Shown here piece by piece: positions 29,096 to 39,000 of a DNA stretch of 64,000 nt. The position numbers were made by a program, and so were the translations under genes. The DNA comes from Klebsiella oxytoca. GTDB taxonomy: Bacteria > Pseudomonadota > Gammaproteobacteria > Enterobacterales > Enterobacteriaceae. The stretch's first letter is position 1; each line of letters begins with the position of its first letter. The stretch covers positions 5,022,001-5,086,000 of the forward strand of contig NZ_CP046115.1 in assembly GCF_009707385.1 (NCBI RefSeq), in the 5' to 3' direction. Under the pieces are notes generated by a model. It worked only from the letters and a program-made list of their open reading frames with translations. It searched no databases and was not told where the DNA came from.

Positions 29096-30018
29096 ACTTT
29101 TTCTACCTCCGGGCGACCCAGGATACCGGTAGGCATCACCAGAAGAACCAGGATCAGCAGCGCGAAGGAGACCACGTCTTTATATTCCGTGCTGAGATAG
29201 GCAGATGAAAGCGCTTCGGCAATACCGAGAATCAGGCCGCCGATCATCGCGCCGGGAATGCTGCCGATGCCGCCAAGAACCGCAGCGGTAAAAGCCTTCA
29301 TCCCGGCCATAAAGCCGATGTAGGGGTTGATCACGCCGTAGAACTGGCCGAGCAGCACACCGGCTACCGCCGCCATGGCCGCGCCGATAACAAACGTCAG
29401 CGCAATGACGCGGTCGGTGTTAATCCCGAGCAGGCTGGCCATTTTCAGGTCTTCCGCACAGGCGCGGCAGGCGCGACCCATACGGGAATAGCGGATAAAC
29501 AGCGTCAGCGCCAGCATAGCGATAAACGTCACCACCCAGATAACCAGCTGCATGGTAGTGATAGTAGCGGAGAAGTTGTCGCTGCTGCCTATCGTCCACT
29601 GACCATTAAACAGGCTTGGCAGGGCGACATCGCGTGAACCTTCCGTCAGGCTGACGTAGTTTTGCAGGAAGATGGACATCCCGATGGCAGAGATGAGCGC
29701 AATCAGGCGTTTGGAGCTGCGCACGGGCCGGTAGGCCACGCGTTCAATACTCCAGCCGTAGGCGCTGGCAATAACGATAGCGCCGACAAAACCGGCGGCG
29801 ACCAGCAGCCAGCTGGTATCGATGCCCATCATCATCAGAGCGGCAATAATCATGAAGGAGACGTAGCTGCCAATCATATACACTTCGCCGTGGGCGAAGT
29901 TGATCATGCCGATAATGCCGTACACCATGGTATAGCCAATGGCAATCAGCGCGTAGGTGCTTCCCAGCGTAACGCCGTTAAACATCTGCTGCAGAAAATA
30001 GAGAAACTGCTCGGACAT
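29092..30018 (-). CDS. livH: Branched-chain amino acid ABC transporter permease LivH
   Basis: 308 residues from ATG at 30018 ([20 protein letters not shown]), the E. coli length and start; AAGG stands eight bases upstream. A longer upstream frame enters the livK-livH hairpin and is rejected. About eight membrane segments; the EAA-like loop is [19 protein letters not shown]. Separated from livK by a strong hairpin that may lower permease relative to binding-protein synthesis. Confidence 0.95.
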   Translation of the reverse strand: MSEQFLYFLQQMFNGVTLGSTYALIAIGYTMVYGIIGMINFAHGEVYMIGSYVSFMIIAALMMMGIDTSWLLVAAGFVGAIVIASAYGWSIERVAYRPVRSSKRLIALISAIGMSIFLQNYVSLTEGSRDVALPSLFNGQWTIGSSDNFSATITTMQLVIWVVTFIAMLALTLFIRYSRMGRACRACAEDLKMASLLGINTDRVIALTFVIGAAMAAVAGVLLGQFYGVINPYIGFMAGMKAFTAAVLGGIGSIPGAMIGGLILGIAEALSSAYLSTEYKDVVSFALLILVLLVMPTGILGRPEVEKV

Positions 30019-30035
30019 AAGGTAACCTTTTTCTA

Positions 30036-30058
30036 CCCGCCCGCTTTGCACGGGCGGT
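30036..30058 (-). terminator. Intercistronic hairpin between livK and livH
   Basis: CCGCCCG (30037-30043) pairs with CGGGCGG (30051-30057), loop CTTTGCA. No T run, so it is more likely a partial attenuator or an mRNA stabiliser for livK than a full terminator. Confidence 0.6.
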
Positions 30059-30078
30059 GGGATAACTTGTCTTATGGC

Positions 30079-31188
30079 TTATTTCGCGAGGGTGGATGAC
30101 CCGTCCGCATGCCACTGGAAGACGCCAAACTCAAATCCCTTCAAATCGCCTTTTTCGTCCCAGGTCAGCGGCCCAATCACGGTTTTCGCACCATGAGCTT
30201 TCAGATCTTTGATTAAATCCAGCGGCTCCTGGCTTCCGGCCCGGTCCATCGCCTGCGCCAGCGACTGCACGGCGGCGTAGGTGATCCAGACATACGGTCC
30301 GCTTGGGTCTTTCTTCTCCGCTTTAAGCGCGTCAACGATAGCGCTGTTTGCCGGATCCTGGTCATAACGCTTCGGCATCGTGACCAGCATGCCTTCCGCC
30401 GCCTCGCCCGCGATATTGGATAGCGACGCGTTACCCACGCCTTCTGGCCCCATAAACACGGTTTTCAGACCCACGGAGCGCGCCTGACGCAGCATCTGGC
30501 CCATTTCCGGGTAGTAGCCGCCGTAGTAAACGAAGTCGATATTTTCTTTCTTCAGGCGCGCCAGCAGCGCGGAGAAGTCTTTCTCACCGGCGGTAATACC
30601 GTCGAAGAAGACAATATTCGCGTTGCTTTTTTTCAGGCTCTCCTGGACAGAGCGCGCCAGACCTTCGCCGTACTGCTGCTTATCATGAATGATAGCAATG
30701 CGCTGCGGTTTGACGGTTTCCATGATGTATTTAGCGGCGGTCGGCCCCTGTGAAGAGTCCAGACCTGCGGTACGCATGATGTACTGATAGCCGCGCTGGG
30801 TCAGCTCCGGGTTGGTCGCTCCCGGGGAGATCATCAGAATGCCTTCATCTTCATAGATATCAGAAGCTGGCTGAGTGGAGGAAGAGCAGAGGTGGCCGAT
30901 CACATACTGGATGCCGTCATTGACGATTTTGTTCGCCACCGCAACGGCCTGTTTTGGATCGCAGGCGTCATCATATTCCACGCCGACCAGCTTATCGCCC
31001 TTAATACCACCCTGGGCATTAATATCTTTGATCGCCTGACGCGCGCCGTTGAATTCCATATCGCCCCACTGGGCTACCGGGCCAGACATCGCGCCAACAA
31101 CCGCGACTTTAATATCCCTGGCCATTACCGAGTGGGACATCGCCAGTGCGACTAACCCCGCGATAATTGTTTTCGCGTTCCTTTTCAT
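30079..31188 (-). CDS. livK: Leucine-specific periplasmic binding protein LivK
   Basis: 369 residues, as in E. coli. Signal peptide [20 protein letters not shown] ending near VMA. Mature part begins [20 protein letters not shown]; the ligand-site [18 protein letters not shown] and the [13 protein letters not shown] segments are intact. Binds leucine for LivHMGF. It is 72% or so similar by eye to livJ in this window, with which it shares long identical stretches; W in VAQWGD versus Y in livJ is one of the positions that separate the two. First gene of livKHMGF. Confidence 0.95.
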   Translation of the reverse strand: MKRNAKTIIAGLVALAMSHSVMARDIKVAVVGAMSGPVAQWGDMEFNGARQAIKDINAQGGIKGDKLVGVEYDDACDPKQAVAVANKIVNDGIQYVIGHLCSSSTQPASDIYEDEGILMISPGATNPELTQRGYQYIMRTAGLDSSQGPTAAKYIMETVKPQRIAIIHDKQQYGEGLARSVQESLKKSNANIVFFDGITAGEKDFSALLARLKKENIDFVYYGGYYPEMGQMLRQARSVGLKTVFMGPEGVGNASLSNIAGEAAEGMLVTMPKRYDQDPANSAIVDALKAEKKDPSGPYVWITYAAVQSLAQAMDRAGSQEPLDLIKDLKAHGAKTVIGPLTWDEKGDLKGFEFGVFQWHADGSSTLAK

Positions 31189-31610
31189 GCTTGCAGAACC
31201 CCGTTCATGATGTGGTGTAAATATTTTGTATTTTTATGGTTAAAAAGCATGCTGTGCTTTTATTAAACAACGCTACTTTTACCATTATCTTTAATGGTTT
31301 AGCGATGTTTTCTGCCTCAAATCAGAGTAAAATCTCTATTTTTCAGGCGATTAAGCAAAGATAATATTCTGTATTTGCGGGAAGATAAACAAAAAAAGTC
31401 CAGTAAACAGCATAAAATAACGATACATAAGGCGGAATAAAACGCTACTTTTCAGGTTAAAATTCTGCTTATTTTTCGATCCATGATGAATTGCTCTACC
31501 CTGCACCGTTCAGGAAAACGAATCCCCTGATGCATCCGTCAAAAACGACGCTCCGCCAGACAGCGAATTTAGATACACTAATGCATCTGTTTTAACTGGA
31601 CCTACCGCGC
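31189..31610. promoter_or_regulatory. 422-bp divergent region between livK and panM
   Basis: AT-rich, no credible gene. It must hold the livK and panM promoters. A small hairpin AAAAGCA / TGCTTTT (31243-31249, 31255-31261) lies about 55 bases ahead of livK and on the leftward strand ends in TTTTT, so it could attenuate livK. Several A/T tracts would suit Lrp or H-NS, but I cannot place a site with confidence. Confidence 0.5.
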
Positions 31611-31997
31611 ATGAAACTGACTATTATTCGTTTACAGCACTTCAGCGATCAGGACTGCATCGATTTAGGGAAAATCTGGCCGTCGCAGGATCTCGCGGCG
31701 CTGACGTTAGATGAGAACCATCGTATTTATGCCGCCCGCTTTAACGAGCGCCTGCTGGGCGCGGTTCGCGTAACGCTGAATGGCGTTGAGGGCGAGCTCG
31801 GCGCGCTGTGCGTGCGCGAAGTCACCCGCCGTCGCGGCGTCGGGCAGTATTTAGTGGAAGAGACGTTGAGCGATAACCCGAACATCAACAGCTGGCGCGT
31901 AGCCGATAGCGGAGTAGAAGACCGCGGCGTGATGGCGGCGTTTATGCAGGCGCTGGGCTTCAGCGCGCAAACCGGCGGCTGGGTAAAAAATCAATAA
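31611..31997 (+). CDS. panM: PanM, PanD maturation factor (PanZ), GNAT-like
   Basis: 128 residues (E. coli 127). GNAT fold with the acetyl-CoA loop VREVTRRRGVGQYLVEE. PanM binds pro-PanD and triggers its self-cleavage to the active pyruvoyl aspartate decarboxylase, and senses CoA to limit pantothenate synthesis. Located between livK and livJ exactly as in E. coli (former yhhK). Transcribed opposite to the liv genes. Confidence 0.94.
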   Translation: MKLTIIRLQHFSDQDCIDLGKIWPSQDLAALTLDENHRIYAARFNERLLGAVRVTLNGVEGELGALCVREVTRRRGVGQYLVEETLSDNPNINSWRVADSGVEDRGVMAAFMQALGFSAQTGGWVKNQ

Positions 31998-32019
31998 ATC
32001 GGCGAAAGAAGGCCGAGTA

Positions 32020-32106
32020 TTCCCGGATTGCGGCCGAACGCCTTACCCGGGCTATAAAAAACCAGACCGTACCAGCCTGTAGCCCGGGCCAGGCGCCGCC
32101 CCCGGG
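32020..32106. repeat. Inverted pair of REP palindromes (BIME) downstream of panM
   Basis: Two TAGCCCGG-type palindromes facing each other: TTACCCGGGCTA ending near 32053 and TAGCCCGGGCCAGGCGCCGC from 32080. The 29-bp centre (TATAAAAAACCAGACCGTAC...) recurs in reverse in the pair at 47441-47589. Related to the units of the array at 61072-61730. Confidence 0.8.
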
Positions 32107-32131
32107 AAAATGCGGCATAGCGCCGCCTGAT

Positions 32132-32155
32132 GCTCTCTCCCACAGAAGAGAGAGC
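32132..32155 (+). terminator. Hairpin downstream of panM
   Basis: GCTCTCTC (32132-32139) pairs with GAGAGAGC (32148-32155). No T run directly follows; the stronger terminator is 8 bases further on. Confidence 0.45.
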
Positions 32156-32162
32156 AAACGCT

Positions 32163-32190
32163 AAAAAAGGCAACTTACGTTGCCTTTTTG
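32163..32190. terminator. Bidirectional terminator between panM and livJ
   Basis: AAAAAGGCAAC (32164-32174) and GTTGCCTTTTT (32179-32189) with loop TTAC; T run on both strands. Serves panM and the 3' end of livJ, with an ERIC element between it and livJ. Confidence 0.9.
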
Positions 32191-32247
32191 CTTTTACGTT
32201 TATCCTCGCCTATGCGCAGAGGAAAGGATCAACGGATTTAACCAAGA

Positions 32248-32357
32248 ATTTCGCGCTGCAGAAAGGCGTCAAGACCCGAAATCCCCGGGAGCTTACATCA
32301 GTAAGCGACCGGGGTTGAGGGGCGCAGACAACGCATCTGCGGCGTGAAAGGCGCAGG
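32248..32357. repeat. ERIC element in the livJ 3' region
   Basis: Matches the ERIC core (AATCCCCAGGAGCTTACATA ... AAGTAAGTGACTGGGGTGAG) with substitutions: AATCCCCGGGAGCTTACATC, then AGTAAGCGACCGGGGTTGAG. The ends GCGCTGCAGAAAGGCG and CGCATCTGCGGCGTGAAAG form the terminal inverted repeats. It ends within six bases of the livJ stop, so it would be transcribed as the livJ 3' UTR. Confidence 0.88.
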
Positions 32358-32362
32358 TTAAA

Positions 32363-33466
32363 TTATTTGGCGTCAGTCGCGGTACCATTGGCATGCCAGG
32401 TAAACACGCCGAATTCGAAGCCCTTCAGGTCACCCTTCTCGTTCCAGGAGAGCGGCCCCATCACGGTTTCAACCGTTGTTCCCTTCAGATATTTAGCGAT
32501 TTCCGCCGGGTCGTCAGACTGATTCAGGCCCGCTTCCAGCGACTGCAGCGCGGCATAGGTGGTCCACACGAACGCGCCGCTCGGATCCTGTTTCTTCGCC
32601 TTGATAGCATCCACGATCGGTTTGTTCGCCGGCACCTGGTCGTAGTTCTTCGGCTTAGTCACCAGCATCCCTTCCGCAGAAGCGCCCGCGATGTTAGACA
32701 GGGAAACGTTCGCTACCCCTTCCGGCCCCATAAACTGCGTTTTCAGGCCAGCGGCGCGAGACTGGCGCAGGATCTGCCCCATCTCCGGGTGATAGCCGCC
32801 GTAGTAAACGAAGTCGATATTTTCTTTCTTCAGACGCGCCACCAGGGTTGAGAAATCTTTCTCACCGGCGGTGATACCGTCAAAGAACACCACGTTAGCG
32901 CCGCCCTTCTTGAGGTTGTCCTGTACCGCACGGGCCAGACCCTCGCCGTACTGCTGCTTATCGTGAACAATCGCGATGCGCTGTGGTTTAACGCTTTCCA
33001 GAATATATTTAGCGGCGGTTGGCCCCTGGTCGGAGTCGAGTCCGGTGGTGCGCAGAATCAGGTGATAGCCGCGAGCGGTCAGCTCCGGCGCGGTGGCCGC
33101 CGGGGTGATCATCAGCACACCTTCATCTTCATAGATATCTGACGCTGGCTGAGTAGAAGAAGAGCACAGGTGGCCGATAACGTATTTGATACCGTCGTTA
33201 ATCACCTTGTTAGCGACCGCAACCGCTTGTTTCGGGTCACAGGCGTCGTCGTATTTTACCATCTGCAGCTTATTGCCTTTGATACCGCCTTTGGCGTTGA
33301 TATCAGCAATGGCCTGCTCTGCACCAGTAAACTCCTGGTCGCCATACTGCGCTACCGGGCCGGACATCGCGCCAACGACGGCCACTTTAATATCCTCGGC
33401 CATTGCCGCACCGCTCATGATTAAGGCAATACATCCTGCCAGTAACGCTTTACCCTTCATATTCAT
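32363..33466 (-). CDS. livJ: Leu/Ile/Val periplasmic binding protein LivJ
   Basis: 367 residues from ATG at 33466 ([20 protein letters not shown]); the ATG two codons later, with AGG six bases upstream, is also possible. Signal peptide cleaved near [12 protein letters not shown]. Binding-site segments [18 protein letters not shown] and [12 protein letters not shown] are present. Serves the same LivHMGF permease with broader specificity than LivK. Single gene, ended by an ERIC element and a strong terminator. Confidence 0.95.
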   Translation of the reverse strand: MNMKGKALLAGCIALIMSGAAMAEDIKVAVVGAMSGPVAQYGDQEFTGAEQAIADINAKGGIKGNKLQMVKYDDACDPKQAVAVANKVINDGIKYVIGHLCSSSTQPASDIYEDEGVLMITPAATAPELTARGYHLILRTTGLDSDQGPTAAKYILESVKPQRIAIVHDKQQYGEGLARAVQDNLKKGGANVVFFDGITAGEKDFSTLVARLKKENIDFVYYGGYHPEMGQILRQSRAAGLKTQFMGPEGVANVSLSNIAGASAEGMLVTKPKNYDQVPANKPIVDAIKAKKQDPSGAFVWTTYAALQSLEAGLNQSDDPAEIAKYLKGTTVETVMGPLSWNEKGDLKGFEFGVFTWHANGTATDAK

Positions 33467-33669
33467 CCTGAGGCTCCCCATTATTATGGTTTTTGCATTT
33501 GTTATGATGTTGTTTATTAGCGCATTATTCTAATTAGACACATAAGAAAAGCATATGATAGTTAGATTAGGGTCTGCCGCCTGCGCTTTTGCAGCACACT
33601 ATGCTAAACATACCGTCATTCAGAAGAATTGGAAACGATAAAATTGCGGAGTATGTAACAGATAAGTGA

Positions 33670-33705
33670 CAAAAAAACCGCGCAGGAATACACCAGGCGC
33701 GGTGG
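33670..33705 (-). terminator. Terminator of the permease gene
   Basis: ACCGCGC (33677-33683) pairs with GCGCGGT (33697-33703), followed by seven T on the leftward strand. It lies 15-50 bases past the permease stop. Confidence 0.88.
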
Positions 33706-33719
33706 AGTAAACAAAAGCG

Positions 33720-34964
33720 TTACCAACCCGCAGGCAGGTAGCCAAAGGCGGAAGCAATGGCGTAGGCGGCGCTGCAAAGATAGAGTAATACGATGAAGAT
33801 CTGGATTAAGGGGTGCGTTATCAGCGCCGGACAGGTCCAGCCGGGGGTAATATCGCCTTGCCGACGCGCGCCCTTAAGTATCAGAATCGGCATGATGGAT
33901 AAAATTACTCCGCTGAATACCCCGGCAAAGTAGAGCGCGTTCACGAAGGACACCATTCCGCTATAGGCCAGAATAAAAGGCGGCACGGCTACCACGACTA
34001 GCACCTTAAAGCGTTTGAACGGCTGCTCATCGCTGCCGAGGCGAAATTGATCGAAGATATTGGTCAGGAAGCTGCCGCCCAGCCCCCAATAGGAAGTCAG
34101 CATCGCGCAGAGCGCAAAAAGGTTTGCCGAGAAGAAGGCCCACTCGCCGAGCGCCCTTCCCCAGGAGATGGTTGCCACATCAGAAATGTTATCCAGCCCG
34201 CTTAACACAATCACCGAGAGCGGAACCAGCGCCAGCAGACAAAAGGTTAACAACATCCCTACCATGATGGCCTTCGGCAGTTTTTCCGGTTTGTCTGCAA
34301 AACCGCGGGCCATTTCCGGCACGATATACTGCGCGGAGAAGCAGAAGGCGACAACGTTAAATACCGGCACCATATACAGCCAGTTACCGTCCAGCAGATA
34401 GCTCACGCTCGCCGTCTCTTTTAGCAACGTGGCGGCAACGAGAATGGCGATCATAACGACCATCCCGATACTAATAAATTTTTCACCCCGGCCAATCGCC
34501 TTCAGGCCAAGATAAAGCACCCCTGCCGCCGGAATAAAAAACAGCGCGCTGCCGAGAGCCGGCGAGATGCCGAATAACGAATGCAGTAATTTACCGCTGC
34601 CGGTCATATACGCCGTCAGCGCGCCGACGCTGTTGACGCACACGGAAAGAAACATCATCAGCGCGCCAAAGCGCCCAACGTAGCGCTGCGACAGGCCGCT
34701 AAGCTGCAGATGCCTGCGCGTGCGCAGCGTCGACTCCGCAACATACAGCATAGTAACGGTCGTCAGGCTACCGACAACGACCAGCCAAAACAGCAATGGC
34801 AGAAAACCCGCTTTGCTGGAAGCATAAGCGATGGATAGCACGCCCGCGCCGATATTAGTGCCGACGATCATCGACACGCCTTCAACGAAACTCAGGGATT
34901 TTGCAGGTACAGCGGTACGCTCCCGGCTCGTCAGAACCGAAGAAAAGGTGGAGTTGTCAGACAT
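33720..34964 (-). CDS. Amino acid permease, HAAAP/aromatic amino acid type
   Basis: 414 residues, eleven or so membrane segments. The N-terminal FVEGVSMIVGTNIGAGVLSIAYA and the FCFSAQYIVPEMARG segments are typical of the hydroxy/aromatic amino acid permease family (TyrP, Mtr, SdaC relatives), which import amino acids with protons. It follows the aminotransferase gene on the same strand with a 149-bp gap containing a hairpin, and the pair faces a MocR/GabR-type regulator. Import of GABA, a related omega-amino acid or an aromatic amino acid is plausible; sequence alone does not decide. Not a recognised orthologue of E. coli GabP, which belongs to a different family. Confidence 0.82.
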   Translation of the reverse strand: MSDNSTFSSVLTSRERTAVPAKSLSFVEGVSMIVGTNIGAGVLSIAYASSKAGFLPLLFWLVVVGSLTTVTMLYVAESTLRTRRHLQLSGLSQRYVGRFGALMMFLSVCVNSVGALTAYMTGSGKLLHSLFGISPALGSALFFIPAAGVLYLGLKAIGRGEKFISIGMVVMIAILVAATLLKETASVSYLLDGNWLYMVPVFNVVAFCFSAQYIVPEMARGFADKPEKLPKAIMVGMLLTFCLLALVPLSVIVLSGLDNISDVATISWGRALGEWAFFSANLFALCAMLTSYWGLGGSFLTNIFDQFRLGSDEQPFKRFKVLVVVAVPPFILAYSGMVSFVNALYFAGVFSGVILSIMPILILKGARRQGDITPGWTCPALITHPLIQIFIVLLYLCSAAYAIASAFGYLPAGW

Positions 34965-34980
34965 AATATTTTCCGTTTTA

Positions 34981-35004
34981 TTCCGGCAACGTCCGCTGCC
35001 GGAA
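34981..35004 (-). promoter_or_regulatory. Hairpin between the aminotransferase and permease genes
   Basis: TTCCGGCA pairs with TGCCGGAA across an eight-base loop. On the leftward strand it ends about 17 bases before the permease start, followed by TAAAACGG. May reduce read-through or shape translation of the permease. Confidence 0.5.
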
Positions 35005-35113
35005 AAAAGGTGATATCAGGGTGATAAACCACTCACGCTGAGCATGAATAACCAGGCCGCAGCCTCCTGTTTCTGTTCGGCTTCCCTGCCGCCGCAGCCT
35101 GACCGGAGAAAAG

Positions 35114-36379
35114 TTAGCGCTTCAGCACGCGGGCCAGGATATCCAGCGCTTTGGTAAACTGCGCATCCGGAATCGTTAACGGATAGAGGAAACGAATGAC
35201 GTTGCCATACACGCCGCAGCTCAGCAGCAGCAGGCCGTTCTGCTGGGCTTGTTGCTGAATTTGACGAGTGATCTCCGCCGACGGCTCGCCGGTCTGCGGA
35301 TCGTTAAACTCCACCGCCACCATCGACCCCTGACCGCGAACATCAGCAATAGCCGGGCAGCTTTGACGCGCCTGATTCAACACCTCTTTCAGATGGCTAC
35401 CTAAGCGCTCAGCGCGCTGACACAGCTGCTCTTCTTCAATCACATCCAGCACCGCGTGCGCAGCTGCGACCGCCAGCGGGTTACCGGCATAGGTACCGCC
35501 CAGGCCGCCCGGCGCAGGCGCATCCATCACCTCGGCGCGACCCACCACGCCGGAGAGCGGGAAACCACCGGCCAGACTTTTGGCCATCGTCATCAGGTCG
35601 GGCTTCACATCATAGTGCTGCATCGCAAATAGCTTGCCGGTGCGCGCGAAGCCGGTTTGTACTTCATCGGCAATCAGCAGAATACCGTGGGTATCGCACA
35701 GGGCGCGCAGCGCCTGCATAAACTCAGGCGGGGCCACGTTAAAGCCGCCTTCGCCCTGAATTGGCTCCAGCACAATCGCCGCGACCTGGTCGGCCGCGAT
35801 ATCGGCTTTGAAAATACGTTCAAGGCTTTTCATCGCGTCGGCGGTGGTAATGCCATGAGCGGCGTTAGGGTAGACGGCGTGGTAAACCGAGCCCGGGAAC
35901 GGGCCAAAACCAATCTTGTAAGGCGCCACTTTGCCGGTCAGCGCCATGGTCATAAACGTACGACCGTGGAAGCCGCCGCCAAAGGTAATCAACCCCGGTC
36001 GACGGGTATAAGCGCGCGCGATTTTCACCGCGTTTTCAACCGCTTCAGCCCCCGTGGTAAAAAAGGCGGTTTTCGCCGGACCGTCAATCGGCGCCAGTTC
36101 GTTAATTCGCTCAGCCAGCGTGACATAGCTTTCGTACGGCACAATTTGATAGGCAGTGTGGGTAAAGGCCTGCAGCTGCTGCTCAACGGCGGCAACGATT
36201 TTGGGATGGCGATGGCCGGTATTCAGCACCGCGATACCGGCGGCGAAATCAATCACCTCATTCCCTTCAATATCCCACAGCGTGGCGTTCTCTGCTTTCT
36301 CAACAAAGTAGCTGCACATCACCCCTACGCCGCGCGGAGTCGCCTGCTGGCGACGCTGATTCAGTTCTGAACTTTTCAC
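35114..36379 (-). CDS. Class III aminotransferase, GABA aminotransferase type (PuuE/GabT-like)
   Basis: 421 residues. PLP lysine K267 in MTMAKSLAGGFPLSG and the cofactor Asp238 in IADEVQTGFARTG; TGAEAVENAVKIAR binds the phosphate. By eye it is closer to E. coli PuuE (shared stretches RRQQATPRGVGVMC-like N terminus, FTHTAYQIVPYESYVTLAE, VIRFLYPLTIPDAQF) than to GabT. Such enzymes move the amino group of GABA to 2-oxoglutarate, giving succinate semialdehyde. No succinate-semialdehyde dehydrogenase gene lies beside it. Divergent from the MocR-type regulator, which probably controls it. Confidence 0.9.
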   Translation of the reverse strand: MKSSELNQRRQQATPRGVGVMCSYFVEKAENATLWDIEGNEVIDFAAGIAVLNTGHRHPKIVAAVEQQLQAFTHTAYQIVPYESYVTLAERINELAPIDGPAKTAFFTTGAEAVENAVKIARAYTRRPGLITFGGGFHGRTFMTMALTGKVAPYKIGFGPFPGSVYHAVYPNAAHGITTADAMKSLERIFKADIAADQVAAIVLEPIQGEGGFNVAPPEFMQALRALCDTHGILLIADEVQTGFARTGKLFAMQHYDVKPDLMTMAKSLAGGFPLSGVVGRAEVMDAPAPGGLGGTYAGNPLAVAAAHAVLDVIEEEQLCQRAERLGSHLKEVLNQARQSCPAIADVRGQGSMVAVEFNDPQTGEPSAEITRQIQQQAQQNGLLLLSCGVYGNVIRFLYPLTIPDAQFTKALDILARVLKR

Positions 36380-36496
36380 CGGGAATCTCCTGTCATGTAT
36401 GTCACGTTATCGCAACAAATTCGAAACCATGTCGTTTATTTACACAGGATTTGGCCCTATAATCGAGTACCAATTCAGATTATCTGAGGGATCCAA

Positions 36497-38011
36497 TTGC
36501 GTTCGCTTATCGCCGACCTGGTGCTGGTCAGATTGCAGCAAGAAGCCGATCCGCTCCTGCACAAACGCCTGTATAAGGCGATTCGCCACGCCATTCTGGA
36601 TGGTTCTCTGCCGCCCCATAGTCGGCTTCCCCCTTCACGGGATCTGGCTGGCGAGCTGAGAATGTCACGCAACACAATTTTAACAGTTTACGAACAATTG
36701 CTTGCTGAAGGGTACGTTGTATCCCGCCGCGGTAGCGGAACATTCGTCGCGAAAACGCTGCCCGATATGTTTCTTCCCGCCAGCAGCACCAGAGAAAGCA
36801 GCCCCGCGTCAGCAGCCAGCGCATCTATCTCCCGGCGCGGCCAGCATCTTTTGGGGCATATCAGCGCCAGCCCGCGTCAATGGGGGGCTTTTATCCCCGG
36901 CGTGCCGGACGTCAACGCGTTTCCCCACCCGCTGTTCAGTAAAATCCAGGCGCGCATCAGCCGCCGTCCCAAACCCGAGCAACTCAGCTATAGCTGCAAC
37001 GGCGGAACGGCCGAGCTACAGCACGCGTTGGTGGACTATCTGAGAGTAGCGCGCGGCGTTCAGTGCCAGGCAGATCAAATTCTTATCACTGAAGGGATTC
37101 ACCAGGCCATCGATCTGGTCACGCGTATGCTGTGCGATAGCGGCGATCTCGCCTGGGTTGAGGAGCCTTCCTACTGGGGCATTCGCCATGTGCTGGCGAT
37201 GAATGAAGTGCGGGCCGAGCCCATTGTGGTGGATGCCAGCGGCCTGTGTCCGCCCGAAAACATAGCCGAAGCGCCGCGGCTGATCTTCGTGACGCCATCC
37301 CATCAGTATCCTCTCGGCGCGGTAATGAGCCTTGAGCGCCGACAGCGCCTGCTGGCGCTGGCTCATCAGCACGGCAGCTGGATTGTGGAGGATGATTACG
37401 ACAGCGAATTTCGCTTTTCCGGCCAGCCGATCCCGGCGCTACAGGGGTTAGTCGCCGAAGCGCCGGTGGTCTACGTCGGCACGTTCAGTAAGACGCTGTA
37501 TCCGGGACTGCGGTTGGGCTACGTGGTCCTGCCTCGTCCGCTGGCGGCTGAGCTCAAAAACGCTCATGCCGAGCTTTATCGCGGCGGCCATTCGCTTATC
37601 CAGCTGGCGCTGGCGGAGTTTATTAACGCCGGCCATTACTCGGCGCACATTCGCCGCATGCGCCTGCTCTACAGCCGCCGCCGCGTCTTTTTGACCGAGC
37701 TGATCCTGCGGCACTGCGGGCCGCACGCGCTGTTGGACTTCAGCGATAATGCCGGGCTGCATCTGATCCTGAATTTGCCGGATGAGGCGGATGACGTGGC
37801 GATTGCCCGCGATGCCAACGCGCGCAATATACTCGTGCGTCCGCTGTCGCGCTATTACCTGACGGCGCAGCGTAAGAAAGGGCTGTTGATGGGGTTTGCT
37901 TCCCAGCCTGAGACGCAGATGGAGTCAGCGTTCAACGTCCTGGTGGCGTGTCTGGAAATACATTGCCCGCGGGCGCTGGCGAGGGCGGAAAAACAAAACG
38001 CCCCAACGTAA
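36497..38011 (+). CDS. MocR/GabR-type regulator (GntR HTH fused to aminotransferase-like domain)
   Basis: 504 residues. Winged-helix domain at residues about 10-85 (LHKRLYKAIRHAILDGSLPP, LPPSRDLAGELRMSRNTILT, RRGSGTFVA), a linker rich in Ser and Ala, then a fold-type I aminotransferase-like domain with the PLP lysine K332 in GTFSKTLYPGLRLGYVVLP. GabR in Bacillus uses PLP and GABA to switch on gabT; the divergent GABA-type aminotransferase supports a similar loop here. Start is TTG at 36497: GAGGG lies six bases upstream and no ATG fits. PdxR-like control of B6 genes is an alternative. Confidence 0.9.
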   Translation: MRSLIADLVLVRLQQEADPLLHKRLYKAIRHAILDGSLPPHSRLPPSRDLAGELRMSRNTILTVYEQLLAEGYVVSRRGSGTFVAKTLPDMFLPASSTRESSPASAASASISRRGQHLLGHISASPRQWGAFIPGVPDVNAFPHPLFSKIQARISRRPKPEQLSYSCNGGTAELQHALVDYLRVARGVQCQADQILITEGIHQAIDLVTRMLCDSGDLAWVEEPSYWGIRHVLAMNEVRAEPIVVDASGLCPPENIAEAPRLIFVTPSHQYPLGAVMSLERRQRLLALAHQHGSWIVEDDYDSEFRFSGQPIPALQGLVAEAPVVYVGTFSKTLYPGLRLGYVVLPRPLAAELKNAHAELYRGGHSLIQLALAEFINAGHYSAHIRRMRLLYSRRRVFLTELILRHCGPHALLDFSDNAGLHLILNLPDEADDVAIARDANARNILVRPLSRYYLTAQRKKGLLMGFASQPETQMESAFNVLVACLEIHCPRALARAEKQNAPT

Positions 38012-38022
38012 TGTGGGGCGTT
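37997..38022 (-). terminator. Terminator of rpoH, overlapping the 3' end of the MocR gene
   Basis: AACGCCCCA (37997-38005) pairs with TGGGGCGTT (38014-38022). On the leftward strand TTTTGTTTTT follows. The MocR stop codon (38009-38011) lies in the loop, so both convergent genes use it. Confidence 0.88.
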
Positions 38023-38042
38023 ATCGGGGACTGGCGCTCAGA

Positions 38043-38897
38043 TTAGGCTTCGATAGCGGCGCGCAGTTTTTTCATGGCGTTCTTTTCAAGCTGACGCACA
38101 CGCTCGGCCGACACGCCGTAGCGATCCGCCAGCTCCTGCAGCGTGGACTTGTTGTCTTCGTCCAGCCAGCGGGCGCGAATAATATCCTGGCTACGCTCGT
38201 CAAGCCCCTGCATCGCATCGGTCAGCTTATTCGCCGCCTGCTCTTCCCAGTTATCGTCTTCGATGCCGTCGGCAAAGTTAGACGTTTTATCCTGCAGATA
38301 GAGCACCGGCGCCATCGGCTGGCTATCGGACTCATCATCCGAAGACATGTCGAAGGTCATGTCCTGCGCCGCCATACGTGACTCCATCTCACGCACGTCT
38401 TTGCTCGACACGCCCAGCTCGCGGGCCACCATTTCGACTTCGTCCTGGTTGAACCAGCCCAGACGCTGCTTAGTTTTACGCAGGTTAAAGAACAGCTTAC
38501 GCTGCGCTTTAGTGGTCGCGACCTTCACGATACGCCAGTTACGCAGCACGTATTCATGAATCTCCGCTTTGATCCAGTGCACGGCGAAGGAAACCAGGCG
38601 CACGCCCACTTCCGGGTTAAACCGGCGCACGGCTTTCATCAGGCCGATATTACCTTCCTGAATCAAATCCGCCTGCGGCAGGCCATAGCCCGAGTAGTTA
38701 CGAGCAATATGAACAACAAAGCGCAGGTGAGACAGGATCAGCTTTTTCGCTGCTTCCAGATCGCCCTGGTAATGCAGCTTTTCAGCAAGCTCCCGCTCTT
38801 CGTCAGCCGATAACATCGGCCAAGTGTTAGCAGCCCGGATGTACGATTCCAGGTTACCAACGGGGGCTAAGGCTAAAGTTTGCATATCTTTGGTCAT
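38043..38897 (-). CDS. rpoH: RNA polymerase sigma-32 (heat-shock sigma factor)
   Basis: 284 residues, as in E. coli. Region 2 core ([20 protein letters not shown], then [17 protein letters not shown]), the RpoH box [10 protein letters not shown] between regions 2 and 3, and a region 4 helix-turn-helix ([20 protein letters not shown]). Directs transcription of chaperone and protease genes. Upstream sits a sigma-E promoter with an embedded DnaA box. The start region is known to act as an RNA thermometer in E. coli; I cannot test the fold here. Lies downstream of ftsYEX on the same strand. Confidence 0.97.
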   Translation of the reverse strand: MTKDMQTLALAPVGNLESYIRAANTWPMLSADEERELAEKLHYQGDLEAAKKLILSHLRFVVHIARNYSGYGLPQADLIQEGNIGLMKAVRRFNPEVGVRLVSFAVHWIKAEIHEYVLRNWRIVKVATTKAQRKLFFNLRKTKQRLGWFNQDEVEMVARELGVSSKDVREMESRMAAQDMTFDMSSDDESDSQPMAPVLYLQDKTSNFADGIEDDNWEEQAANKLTDAMQGLDERSQDIIRARWLDEDNKSTLQELADRYGVSAERVRQLEKNAMKKLRAAIEA

Positions 38898-39000
38898 TCA
38901 AATCCTCTCAATCGATATCTTCCGGCATCGTTCTGTCCTCACAACGGAGCAACAAACATGCCAGCATTGATGAGCAACGAGAATATCACTCACATTAGTA

